A DNA stretch of 64,000 nt from Tricholoma matsutake (taxonomy: Eukaryota; Basidiomycota; Agaricomycetes; Agaricales; Tricholomataceae): assembly GCA_026075535.2 (NCBI GenBank), contig AP026544.2, positions 4,960,001 to 5,024,000 on the forward strand. Reading direction: 5' to 3'. The notes under the pieces are model-generated. The model worked only from the letters and a program-made list of their open reading frames with translations. It searched no databases and was not told the origin of the DNA. The position numbers and the translations under genes are program-made. Below, piece by piece: positions 22,822-32,700 of this stretch (the first letter of the stretch is position 1; the number at the start of each line of letters is the position of its first letter).

Positions 22822-23060
22822 CTTACAAAGTGTGTCCACTAACTGCTCTAGGTACCATTGGGGCAGCTGTGCATGACAAAGCACACAGCCGCATCATCAA
22901 CACTGCCAGCTCATCAACCATCACCACCACTCTCGACAACGCCGCCGCCTCCCTCCTCTCCATTCTACCACCACCACCACTGCGTGGACACCCACTGCCA
23001 CCATTCCCACACCCAGTCCACCATCACCACCACCTTCAAACAAGCCAACTGGACGGAACA

Positions 23061-23625
23061 TGGGCCCAAATGATGCAACCTGCTGCGTCGTTTGGGCCCT
23101 GCATAAGTTTTTTTTTCATTTGCTTTTTGTTTTTATAAACTAACTAATCTGTTTCTTTAGTTTTCTAGGTTATAATCTACTGGTAACGATGCCACCACCC
23201 GCAAACGAGCCAACACAGGCCCAAATGATGCGGTCTGCATCGTTTGGGCCACATGTAAGTTTTTTTCATTTGCTTTTTGTTTTTATAAACTAATTAACTC
23301 GTTTCTTTAGTTTTATAGGTTATGATCTACTGGTAATGATGCCACCACCCGCAAATGAGCCAACACAGGCCCAAATGATGCAATCTGCATCGTTTGGGCC
23401 CTATGTAAGTTTTTTTGTTTGCTTTTTGTTTTTATAAACTAATTAACTTGTTTCTTTAGTTTTATAGGTTATAATCTATTGGTAATGATGCCACCACCCA
23501 CAAACGAGCCAACTGCATGGAACGCAGGCCCAAACAATGCAGATTGCGTCGCTTGGGCCCTACGTAAGTTTTTTGTTTGCTTTTTGTTTTTATAAACTAA
23601 CTAACTTGTTTCTTTTGTTTTATAG
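23061..23625 (+). repeat. Tandem array of four hairpin-intron cassettes, element 3
   Basis: Period about 150 bp. Each unit has an exon-like segment of 86-96 nt (23169-23254, 23319-23404, 23468-23563; the first is partial) that ends in a hairpin, GGCCCAAATGATGC with GCATCGTTTGGGCC, directly followed by GTAAGTTTTTT. A T-rich tract then carries AAACTAA[CT]TAA and ends in TTTTCTAG or TTTTATAG. The intron-like parts measure 64, 63 and 62 nt; unit one has ATAAGT in place of GTAAGT. The intron lengths and the donor, branch and acceptor motifs fit basidiomycete introns. The exon lengths are not multiples of three throughout, so a coding role is doubtful. Confidence 0.75.
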
Positions 23626-23679
23626 GTTCTACTCTACTGGTAACGATGGCCGGACACGAGACAACCCAACACACCCACC

Positions 23680-24312
23680 CCACGCCTGCGAGCCTCTGCT
23701 CATAGGGTGGATTGTGAGTGTGCAGTCGACGACAACAATGATGCCACCACCTACCAGCACCAGAACCCCCAGAACGTGAAGCACAGCTGCCAACCACGAC
23801 GGACGACGATGATGGGGCCAACGACACACCACCTGCCTCCAGCCCCATGAGCCACTGCTTGTGGGGTGGATTGTGGGTGGAATGGCGATGACGACCACCA
23901 CCACAGCAGCACCCCAATCTGCCACCGTGAGCAACTGCTCATGGGGCAGAAACAGGGAACCATTGGGATGGGGACGACGGGGAGACGGGGACAGGGACAG
24001 GGATGGGGATGAGGACGGGGAGCAGGAACCATACACCCACACCATGATGAGACACCACCAGGCTGCCCCCTCCCCCGCATTTTGCATGGGGAGGGTTTTT
24101 TTTCATTTTTTTTCTTTCATATTAATGCCCTCCCCCTCGCCCGCATTTTACAACAGCGAGGGGATTTTCTTTATTTATTAATAATTGTCGCCCTCCGCAA
24201 GGGGATTTAGTTTTATCTGTAAATATTTTTAGGGCTCTCCCTTGCACGAGGTGCATGGGAGGGCTTTTTTTATGTAATTGTATTGTATCCCTCGTGTCTA
24301 ATGCAAGGGATG
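23680..24312. repeat. Palindrome and hairpin zone, element 3
   Basis: GAGCCTCTGCTCATAGGGTGGA (near 23689), GAGCCACTGCTTGTGGGGTGGA-like (near 23849) and GAGCAACTGCTCATGGGG (near 23931) are the same palindromes as in elements 1, 2 and 4. From 24060 on, three or four hairpins with G/C stems and T-rich tails follow: CCCTCCCCC...GGGGAGGG, CCCTCGCC...GCGAGGGG, CCCTCCGCAAGGGG and GCTCTCCCTTGCAC...GTGCATGGGAGGGC. They end just before the tRNA-like module. Confidence 0.55.
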
Positions 24313-24420
24313 TAGTTGATTAAAATTATTTGATCTTAATAGTGACTTTGAGAGAGATTATATGCTTGAGTTTGAGTTTGAGTCATAAATAAACTTTATA
24401 TGGATAACAAATAATTCTCC

Positions 24421-24507
24421 TGTGGCTCAGCTGGTTGAGCACACTTGTCTGGTTTGTCATGTGATTCCTCATCATGAGGTCTTGAGTTCAATTCCTGCTT
24501 TGCACAA
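24421..24507 (+). other. tRNA-like module, element 3 right end
   Basis: The best tRNA-like module in the window. TGGCTCAGCTGG (24423-24434) has D-arm pairing GCTC/GAGC, the B box GAGTTCAATTCC lies at 24484-24495, and short TGTG/CACA acceptor-like pairing is possible. The anticodon arm region is too long for a normal tRNA. It points to the right TIR. Confidence 0.55.
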
Positions 24508-24595
24508 ATCTGTTTTGTGGGCACATTGTGAAATTTCTGAAGTTGAGGCACTTGTACTGGATTCCTCCAGGACTATGTGGTGCAGTGTAAAGTTC

Positions 24596-25200
24596 AGCTC
24601 ATGTTGCTCCTTGTTATATGCCCTGCATTCAAAAAGAAGTGGGTTAGAGTTTCTTTGATTGACAGTCCCTGCTCCTGATATGCGACACAATCACTCAATT
24701 CTGCTTTCTTTATCTGGTGTAGGTAAAAGTTGAGTGGGATGTGTCCTGTGCATATTTGTGTTAGTAGGCTGGTTTCAAATCTTTTAAGTTCATCTTGAGT
24801 TTTAGCATATTGGCTGTATGAGTAGTTTGGGTCAATTCGACTCAGCTTTGGTTGACGTGGGGATGCCATCCACATGTCTTTCCACCTGTTTTTTAGATCG
24901 CTATTGAGCTTTTGCTTTATTGCTGCTGAACTCTTCAGTAGTTTGGTTTGGAGTAGGGGTGGTAGTCTGTGCAGTGGGCTTGATTCGCCTTGGGCTCCCT
25001 TTTTTGCTTCTTCATCGACTTTTTCATTACCATATACACCACTGTGTCCTGAGATCCAGGCTAGATGGAACCATTTCGAGTTTGGCTCTGAGTTTGCAGC
25101 ATTAACATTATCTGCTGCTGTTAAAAATTCCTCCATCAAGTACTGGGCTGTGGTGGTTTTGTGCCTCTTGGTTTTCCTTATGAAGGCTTGGCTATCTGTT
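24596..25200 (-). pseudogene. LINE RNase H domain and C-terminus
   Basis: The minus-strand frame begins abruptly inside an RNase H domain (TDSQAFIRK), continues with the conserved WISGHSGVYGNEKVDEEAKK block that carries the last catalytic Asp, then a helical linker (PKLSRIDPNYSYSQYAK) and a C-terminal region ending near 24640. A single-base frame change near 24640 moves the reading to LLFECRAYNKEQHEL. The copy lacks reverse transcriptase and endonuclease, so it is a typical 5'-truncated, dead LINE. The ORF is cut at 24596 by TIR element 3. Confidence 0.75.
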
Positions 25201-25262
25201 ACAGTACAGCTACTTGTACATATGAAAAATACCAAGGCAGCATAGTAATAAACCAGAATCCA

Positions 25263-26729
25263 TTATCCATTGTCAGATAGATCTTCCAGTTGCTCACCTC
25301 CCTCCTGAACAATACATTGATAATTATTCCACATAGCTTGTGCAATTTGCTCTCATGCTTCATCAGTGCAAACATGATCTGCAGCTGTCAGCACATGCAT
25401 CGGAAGATCTCCAATCCCTGGATCATCCACCCAAATATGTGTAGGGAAAGGCAGGGGTTACCCCTGGGTGTCAAATCTCATACCATTACCCCCACCCCTG
25501 AACACCCTACCCTTAGGGGTAAGGGTATGGAAACATATAAGGGTTGCCAAGGGTATGGGAGGGTTTGTCAAGGGTACAATAGTTTGGCACAAAATCAACA
25601 TATTTAGAGCAAAATTCATTTGAAAAGTGTTGATAACTATTGTATTTACTATTAATATCACATATTAATACCTCTTATTAACATATGAAAGCCATTATCA
25701 TATTGGACAACCCCAAAATCTGAATTTAATTGATGAAAATCTTGAATATGAGTCTTTGTAGCTGAAAAAATAAATGATATTCTTACATAAGCATACCCCT
25801 GGCATACCCCTGTACCCTTAGTAAGGGTACAGGGGTATGCAAGGGTATGAACTTCCAAACCCCTACCCTTACCCCTCATACCCTTAGCCCAAAAACACAA
25901 GGGTATACCCCTACCCTGCCTTGCCTTAAATATGTGAGTAGTCAAGTTCAGTCATATTAGTATAATCTTCAATATCAGAAGGATGATGTCAATGAATGAA
26001 ATTGTGTAGAGCACAAAGTGCTGGAGGAACCCTGGCCTGGATGTCCATGTTATACTCTGGAGCAAGGAGAAGAATGCAAAACCGCCGCTTGAGAACGCCA
26101 AAAATGTGTTCAATTACATTTTGAGCTGATGCATGATGTAAATTGAAGAGCTCCTGTGCATTTAATGGCCTAGTAATTATTGATCCAAAATAAATTTGAA
26201 AAAGTTCTGACTGAAGGTATTGATACTGGACTCGTGCTCAACCCCACTCAGCCAGATGGTATCTGACACCTTGGTAAGGAACCAAAAGTTCAGGACAAAG
26301 GGGAAAGCCAGCATCAGCAAGGTAGTACTTTCCATTTGGAATAGGAAAGTCCATCTGATGAGCATTGTGAAAAATGAGTGCATCTGCTGCAGACCCCTCC
26401 CATCCACTGAGCACATATGTAAACATTAAATCAAAGCTACACACAATCAAGCAATTTTGCATGAGAAGGCCTTTTCTGTTGCATGTGGCTGTGTGTTCCC
26501 TTTCTGATGGTGCACATGCAATGTGTGTCCCATCAATGGCTCCAATTGTGGCACAAAAAAAAGGATAGCACTTTGGAGTGTTACAGATTTCAGGGGGAAC
26601 AGGATCTGTTTGTTGAGGAAGCCAAACTTCAAATGGCTCATTATGCCACAAGGGCTGCGAAATGTGCCTCCCATACATCAACATAGAGTGACTGAAGTGT
26701 TGTGTCCTTTCATAGGGCTTATTTGCCAC
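25263..26729 (-). pseudogene. PIF/Harbinger-type DDE transposase
   Basis: The minus-strand gene reads ICNTPKCYPFFCATIGAIDG then TH (first catalytic Asp), SGWEGSAADALI, KYYLADAGFPLCPELLVPYQ then GVRYHLAEWG, and after a TGA at 26238, NLHHASAQNVIEHIFGVLKR then RF with the catalytic Glu. These are the diagnostic blocks of fungal Harbinger nucleases (DDE_Tnp_4 type). It continues through an acidic C-terminus to a TAA at 25265-25263. A MITE (25442-25927) interrupts the tail. Stops at 26238, 26007 and about 25361 are TGA. The 5' end is abutted or cut by gypsy D near 26706-26729. Confidence 0.85.
25442..25927. mobile_element. hAT-like MITE with 9 bp target duplication
   Basis: The 486 bp element has inverted ends rich in AAGGCAGGG/ACCCCTACCCTGCCTT and internal GGGTAAGGGTATGG repeats. 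It is flanked by AAATATGTG (25433-25441, 25928-25936). Removing it and one copy of the duplication restores the transposase frame as DYSHIWVDD. hAT-type MITEs make 8 bp duplications, so 9 bp with one chance base is plausible; the superfamily call is tentative. Confidence 0.75.
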
Positions 26730-27740
26730 ATATACCTAGATGACATTGTAATCTGGTCAGACTCATTGGACGAGCACATGAGACACATCAAGTTGATCAT
26801 GGATGCACTACAAAAGTTTTGCTTGTATTGCAACCCAAAGAAATCACAATTCTTTTTGACAGAATTGGAATTTCTGGGCCACTGCATTTCCTGAGAAGGG
26901 ATTGAGGCATGCTCATCAAAGGTCAATAAAGTTTTAGACTGGCCAGTACCAAAATCTGCATCAGATGTATGAAGTTTCTTGGGACTTCTGCGATATATTG
27001 TGTCGTTCCTGCACAATTTGGCAGAACACTCTGTGATCTTGACCCCACTAACTGCAAAGGAGTTTGAGAAATGTTTCCTGCCGTGGACTGCAGAACACCA
27101 ACAAGCCTTTGAAGCAATCAAAGCACTGGTCGTGAGTCATGAATGCCTCATGCTGATTGACCACATGAACCCTGGGGAGAACAAAATGTTTGTGACTTGC
27201 GATGTGAGCGATATTTGCACTGGGGCTGTGCTGAGTTGGGGAAAGACCTGGGAAACAGCATGACCAGTGGCTTCTGACTCCATGCAACTCAAAGACATAC
27301 AAAAGAATTATCCTGTTCATGAAAAGGAAATATTAGCAATTGTTCATGCTTTGAAGAAGTGGGGTTCTGACCTGCTTGGCTCACTGATTTTGGTCTACAC
27401 TGACCATCAGATGCTGGAAAATTTCAAGACACAAAAAGACTTGTCACAATGACAAGCACACTTGATGGAGCACTTGTTGCAATTTGACATGACACTTGTG
27501 TACATCTGGGGTGAAGACAACACAGTTGCAGATGCCTTATCTTGCTTACCAGATCCTGGTAGTGAGGTTAGCAAGATGGAGGACATTGATGTTTTGGACC
27601 CACCGAGTCATTGGGACCCTTGGTTAAAACAGACCTCCATTACCACTGTGATGACTATTGCTGCTGATGAATCTTTCTTGCATGATGTTCATGCTGGGTA
27701 TTTGACCAACAATTTTTGCAAAACATTGTCAACTGCAGAT
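26706..27740 (+). pseudogene. pol: Gypsy D pol: RT (3' half) and RNase H
   Basis: One frame runs from the RT active site (IYLDDIVIWSD at 26733-26765) through the connection (LEFLGHCIS, VRSFLGLLRY-like, PLTAKEFEKCFLPWTAEHQQ) to RNase H: CDVSDICTGAVLSWG, EKEILAIVHALKKW, YTDHQMLENF and VADALSCLPD. Stops at about 26893, 26969, 27261 and 27450 are all TGA. The gag and the RT N-terminus are missing; the left edge meets the Harbinger gene. Gypsy B inserted at 27741 after a CAGAT target and the frame resumes at 35970. Confidence 0.8.
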
Positions 27741-28423
27741 TGTTACAATTTTCCTTGTACCCGACTGACCCAACCGACCCGACGATCCCCTCCAGACAGG
27801 AGGCACTACCTGATTCATGCCTAGGGCATGTCCTTGACATCAGACACATGCACGATGCATGCCAACTGCATGCATTCAATCCCCTTCCCGTGGAAGGCAC
27901 CCTTGATGCATGGTGACTCCATGCACCCGAACCCATTCCCACACATGCTGTGATACGACAGCCCCTTGACATGAGGTCCATGACGTTGGACTCTCACAAT
28001 CGACATGCTGCGCTGCAGCATGTCCTTGACATCAGATCCTTGACATCGGATCCGTGACATCAGACGCCTCATGCTAGGCATGAGGCTTATTGTTTCTATT
28101 CATACCTGATACACATCTACCTTTCCGATTGGACGATAAGGACCTTCCTACTAGTATAAGTACTGCAACTTGTAGTAGGGATGTCCTTAGTTTAGATCTA
28201 GGCAATTAACAGCCTTAACTTGCAACTCGCAAACTTACTCGAAGCCACTAAGGAAGCCCCTTAGTGCGTGAACCTGAACGACTCTACGCAGAAGCCCTGC
28301 TAGAGTGCACTACCTATCTTATGTCAGACACTCCAAGTAAGACTATTGCCAAATGACTCATCGAGGAAGCACCTCGTCAAACGACATCGACTAGATCGAG
28401 TGGTTGAGGCTTTGCCCTTAACA
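27741..28423 (+). repeat. 5' LTR of gypsy B
   Basis: A 683 bp LTR, TGTTACAATT...CCCTTAACA. The middle is built of repeated TGACATC[AG]GA and CATGCTGCGCTGCAGCATG-like palindromes. No TGG-type primer-binding site follows; the next bases are TAAGATCTAAAC, so priming may be unusual or the site has mutated. Confidence 0.85.
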
Positions 28424-28614
28424 TAAGATCTAAACTATCTGCTAGCCCACCTACCTAGGTGTAGGCAATACATCTCAAAACACACCACAGTGACCTGGGT
28501 CTAGACAAACCCCAGACCGACCACCAAGAGAAGCAGAACCACAGCCAGGTTCATCTTGGCACTGATACAATGGAAGACTAGTCCGTTACTTGACCCCAGC
28601 ACAGCATTGGTTCT

Positions 28615-29637
28615 ATGGATCAATCGACAGACAAAGAGGAGATTTCCTCACCGACAAAGACTTTGAACAAACTGCACACACCCCCACCCGAAACATCCAC
28701 CCACTTCTTAACAGACAAAACTGATGACCTCTATAATGAGATGTCCAAATCCGCAACCACACCAATGACGTCCATGAAGGACATTCGAATCCGATCACCA
28801 ACAGACTTCTCAGGAGAGTGGACCAAGACCGCCAAGTTCCTGCAGGAGATAGACCTATACCTGCGAATCAATGACCAGGTCTATGACACGAATGACAAGA
28901 AGATTATCTTCACGCTGTCCTTCATGAATGGAGGGACAGCAGCTGCCTGGGCGCAGGCATTTGTCAACCAACACCAATCCGAGGGACTCGGAGAATACAC
29001 AGATTTCAGACAGAAGGTCCTAGAAGCCTTCTCACTGATTGACAATGCCGGAACGGCAAAGACTGAGATTAAGAATCTCAAACAAGGTTCAGGGAACCTC
29101 GAAGAATATGTGGCAAACTTCCACATCCTGAAAGACAGGACGGGAATCACTGAAGATGCAGCCATGATTGAGTACTTCATGGATGGACTGCACCCTGAAT
29201 TACTGAAGAGGGGACACACAATGGAGACAGTGCCCAACACTCTCAAAGGCTGGATAAAGGCAGCTTCGAAATATGAAGGCCAATGGAAATGGGCCATGGC
29301 AATCCTGGGGAAGACCAGGCAAAACCAGATGACAAAAGAAACAACGAAGAAAGGACAGCCCTCTCTCGACATCAACCAACTGACAAACCAAGAACATGTG
29401 GAACACCTCTGAAAGGGATTGTGTTTCATCTGCCACCAACCAGGACACCGATCATCCGACCACAGGGATGGAAAGAACCCCACTCAGATGGGGTCAGTGC
29501 CCCCTCCCTACCAAAACCACTTCACCCAGAAGAAGACTGGGGTGGACACCTACCAAAAGATCCACATGATGCTGGATGAACTAGATGAAGAAGAAAAGGA
29601 ACGAGCCCTCAAACTCATGGAGGAATCGGGTTTTTAG
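28615..29637 (+). pseudogene. gag: Gag of gypsy B
   Basis: Starts at ATG 28615 and stays in one frame to TAG 29635. The retrotransposon-gag core is at about 28770-29200 (DFSGEWTKTAKFLQEIDLYL, KIIFTLSFMNGGTAAAWAQAF, LVEYFMDGLHPEL-like), then a basic linker and a zinc knuckle CFICHQPGHRSSDH (29421-29462), whose last Cys is His. An internal TGA at 29410-29412 replaces an expected Arg just before the knuckle. It lies 65 nt upstream of pol in another frame, so pol probably needs a frame shift or re-initiation. Confidence 0.85.
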
Positions 29638-29702
29638 AACAGCGGCCTGATACAACGCCAGTCACCGCTGTAGTCTCCCTAGGGTCTGTACTCTTGGCTA
29701 CC

Positions 29703-32700
29703 ATGAATAGACAATCTATGTGCCTGTCTATTCAGGTAGCTGAGTCAGACAACGGGAAAGACGTTGCAATGAATGCACTCCTTGACTCTGGAGCAGGAGG
29801 AGTCTTTATTGACTCAAAATTTGTTGAACGAGAAGGGATCAGGACATATCCCTTAGGCCACACCATCCGGGCCATGAACATAGATGGAACCCTGAACAGA
29901 CAGGGAACAATCACAAGATATGTGAAAGGGAGACTCCACATCAATGGACGAAGCTACCCAATGGAATACCTAGTCGCTGGACTAGGCAAGGAATCGGTGA
30001 TCCTGGGCCTGTTGTGGCTATGGGAGGTGAACCCAATTATCGATTGAAAGAAAGGAACTCTTGAGTTCCAAGACGAAGAACGATGGGCTCAAATCCAACG
30101 GATCTTGGAGAAGACAAGAAGAGCCGAATGAGCCCTCCCGAACACCCTAAAGCTCCCCAGGGTCGACACTGAAAGGGAAGCACCCAACGACAAACTGGCA
30201 CGAATTTGATGCATCGTGGCCAAAACAAGACAAAGGCTCTCTGAAGAAAAAGAGAGGAGCCTCGCCCGAGCCAAAGTGGCTGTGGCAAAAACAAGAAAAA
30301 GACTCTCCGAAGAGAAGGAGAGAAACCTTGCCTGAGCACGACTAGCCATGGCAAAAACGAAGGAAAGGCTTTCTGAAAAGAAAGCCAAAGAACTAAATTC
30401 TGCCCAGATAGCTGTTGCAAAGACCAGGAGCAGCAACACTCCTAAAAAAACCAGAAACCTTGAAGCAGCACGACGTGCTGTCACCAAAACCTGAGAGAAC
30501 CAGAAGAAGAAACAACTGGAAAAGAATAAAAACAATGAATGCGACAGGGCACAACGAATTGTGCAAAAGATGAAGGAACTGCTGACCTCCACAGGGGAGG
30601 AAAGCACCGGCAAACGACACTCGAAAACGGCATTACAAAATAGGACAAAAGACCCTCATCAGGAGGCTACCCCGATACACAATCATGGAACCCCAGGTTA
30701 TGGTACTAACAACACCAGAATACCTATGCCCAGGGAGACTCCACCTCAAGTAAAGATCGAAGAGGTACCCGATGAAGAACTACTGGCAGACACAGGTATG
30801 GACATACGAATGATGAACCAGACCCCCGAACAAGACACAATCGAGGATGACTCAGTGTTGATCGCATACGTGCGAGGCGAACCGGTCATTGGCCTATTCG
30901 GACCAGACATAGAACTGCCCCTGACAGAGGAACATCAAGAGCTGACACACAGATACATCCGAAAAACAAACACAATCAGCAGGCTCACGAAAGGCAAGGG
31001 CTCCCCATGGTACCTACTCAACTTGGACATATGGATCAGAGCAAAGACATCCATATCCCAACAACTAGCGCATGAGCAAGAGGAGGGAAAGGAGACTAGC
31101 CAATGGACCCTGGATGATTTACTGCCACCAGAATACCAGAAGTACAGACAGGTATTCGAGAAAGCTGCATCTGAACAATTCCCAGAATCAAGACCATGGG
31201 ATCATGTGATCAACCTGAAGGAAGGCTTTGTACTGAAGGATTGCAAAGTCTACCCATTGACACTGAAAGAACAAGAGAAACTCAATGAGTTTCTAGATGA
31301 AAACCTGGAGAAAGGATACATCTGACTATTGAAATCACCCATGGCATCCCCATTCTTCTTCATGTCAAAGAAGGACTCCGACGCTCTACGACCTTGCCAA
31401 GACTATCGCTATCTGAACGAAGGAACAATCTGGAACAACTACCCCCTGCCACTGATTGGAGACCTCTTGGACAAGCTGAAGGGAGCAAGATTTTTCATGA
31501 AACTTGATATTCGATGGGGATATCATAACGTATGGATAAAGAAAGGAGACGAGTGGAAGGCAGCATTCAAGACTAACCGAGGGCTATTCGAGCCAATGGT
31601 GATGTTCTTTGGGCTGTGCAACTCACCGGCAACATTCCAGGCAATGATGAACGATCTCTTCTGAGATATGCTAGATGAAGGATGGCTCGTCATCTATATG
31701 GACGACATCCTGATCTTCTTGAAAATGGAAGAAGAACACTGGATAAGGACCAAAAGGGTCCTCGAATGACTATGACAATGCGATCTCTACCTGAAAATAG
31801 AGAAGTGCAAATTCAACATGCAAGAAGTCGAGTTCTTGGGCATGATCGTCAGACCCAATGAACTTGCAATGGACAACACAAAACTGGCTGGGATCAAAGA
31901 CTGGCCCATGCCAAGGACAGTGAAGGATGTAAGATCCTTCCTAGGATTCAGAAACTTTTATCGATGATTCATCGGACACTTCGCGGATCTGGCCAGACCG
32001 CTAAATGATTTGACGAAGAAAAACCAGAAATTCGAATGGATGAACAACCACCAGCAGTCATTTGATGTGCTAAAAAGGAAGTTCAATGAAACCCCAGTAC
32101 TGCTGATGCCAGATGCAATGAAACCATTTGTGGTGGAATCTGATGCCTCAAAATTTGCGACAGGTGCAGTACTCAGACAACAGGACACCAACGGAGACTG
32201 GCACCCATGTGGATACATTTCGCATTCTTTCAATGAAGCAGAAAGAAATTACGAGATATATGACTGGGAACTATTGGGAGTAATCCGAGCGCTGGAAACA
32301 TGGAGACACTACCTACAGGGGACACCATTCCCTGTGATGGTACTGTCCGATCACAAGAACCTGACGTACTTCCGTCAGCCACAGAAACTAAACCGACGAC
32401 AGGCTAGATGGAGCATCTACCTGTCACAATTCGACCTGAAGCTACAACACATACCTGGATCACAGATGGTACAATCTGATGCCCTATCGAGGAGAGCAGA
32501 TCATATAGCTGAAGAAGACACCAATAACGAGGACAAGACCATCCTCACCGATGAACTATTTGTGAAAACAATTGATGCTGAACTCCAGGGAGCCCTGGTC
32601 TCAGCAATAATGAAGGATGACCTCGTAAATGAAGCTTTACAAGCCCTGAAGAACAACGGAACTCCCCCAATCAAGTCTGCATTGGAGGACTGGAAATTTG

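Larger units (their letters stand above)
22467..24595. mobile_element. TIR element 3 (same family), inside a LINE
   Basis: The termini are CTTTACATTGCCCCACGTATTCC-like on the left (2 bp differ on the right). The 2129 bp element is flanked by AGCTCATGT at 22458-22466 and 24596-24604, and excising it rejoins the LINE reading frame. The order is TIR, GGATTCCTGG-type subterminal repeats, tRNA-like (minus), GCTGTGCATGACAAAGCACA zone, Pro/His-coding CCACCA-rich tract, four hairpin-intron cassettes, GAGCAACTGCTC palindromes, CCCTCGC hairpins, tRNA-like (plus), TIR. There are no convincing ORFs; long minus-strand frames at 23600-24090 are low-complexity Ser/Pro/Val sequence. Confidence 0.85.
21855..25211 (-). 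mobile_element. 5'-truncated LINE with target duplication
   Basis: On the minus strand, the end of a LINE ORF (RNase H onward) is followed by a 3' UTR and a poly(A) tail (the T run at about 21866-21877). Both edges carry ACAGTACAGCT (about 21855-21865 and 25201-25211), an 11 bp target duplication typical of target-primed insertion. Only about 1.2 kb of LINE sequence is present once TIR element 3 (22467-24595) is removed. It landed about 50 bp past the stop of the Harbinger gene. Confidence 0.8.

Noticed and set aside
23061..23625. CRISPR-like array
   Set aside because: Repeats are about 150 bp, carry eukaryotic intron motifs, have no unique spacers of uniform length and no cas genes; the genome is fungal.
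23597..24087. Minus-strand ORFs up to 152 codons in element 3
   Set aside because: Low-complexity Ser/Pro/Val/Gly frames across the palindrome and cassette zone; not kept in elements 1, 2 or 4.
24421..24507. Genuine tRNA gene
   Set aside because: A and B boxes and D-arm are present, but the middle is too long and no anticodon arm or full acceptor stem forms; the same holds for the other modules.
26447..26894. ORFs linking Harbinger antisense sequence to gypsy D RT
   Set aside because: The part before about 26706 is the reverse strand of the Harbinger gene; only the YLDD onward part is real RT.
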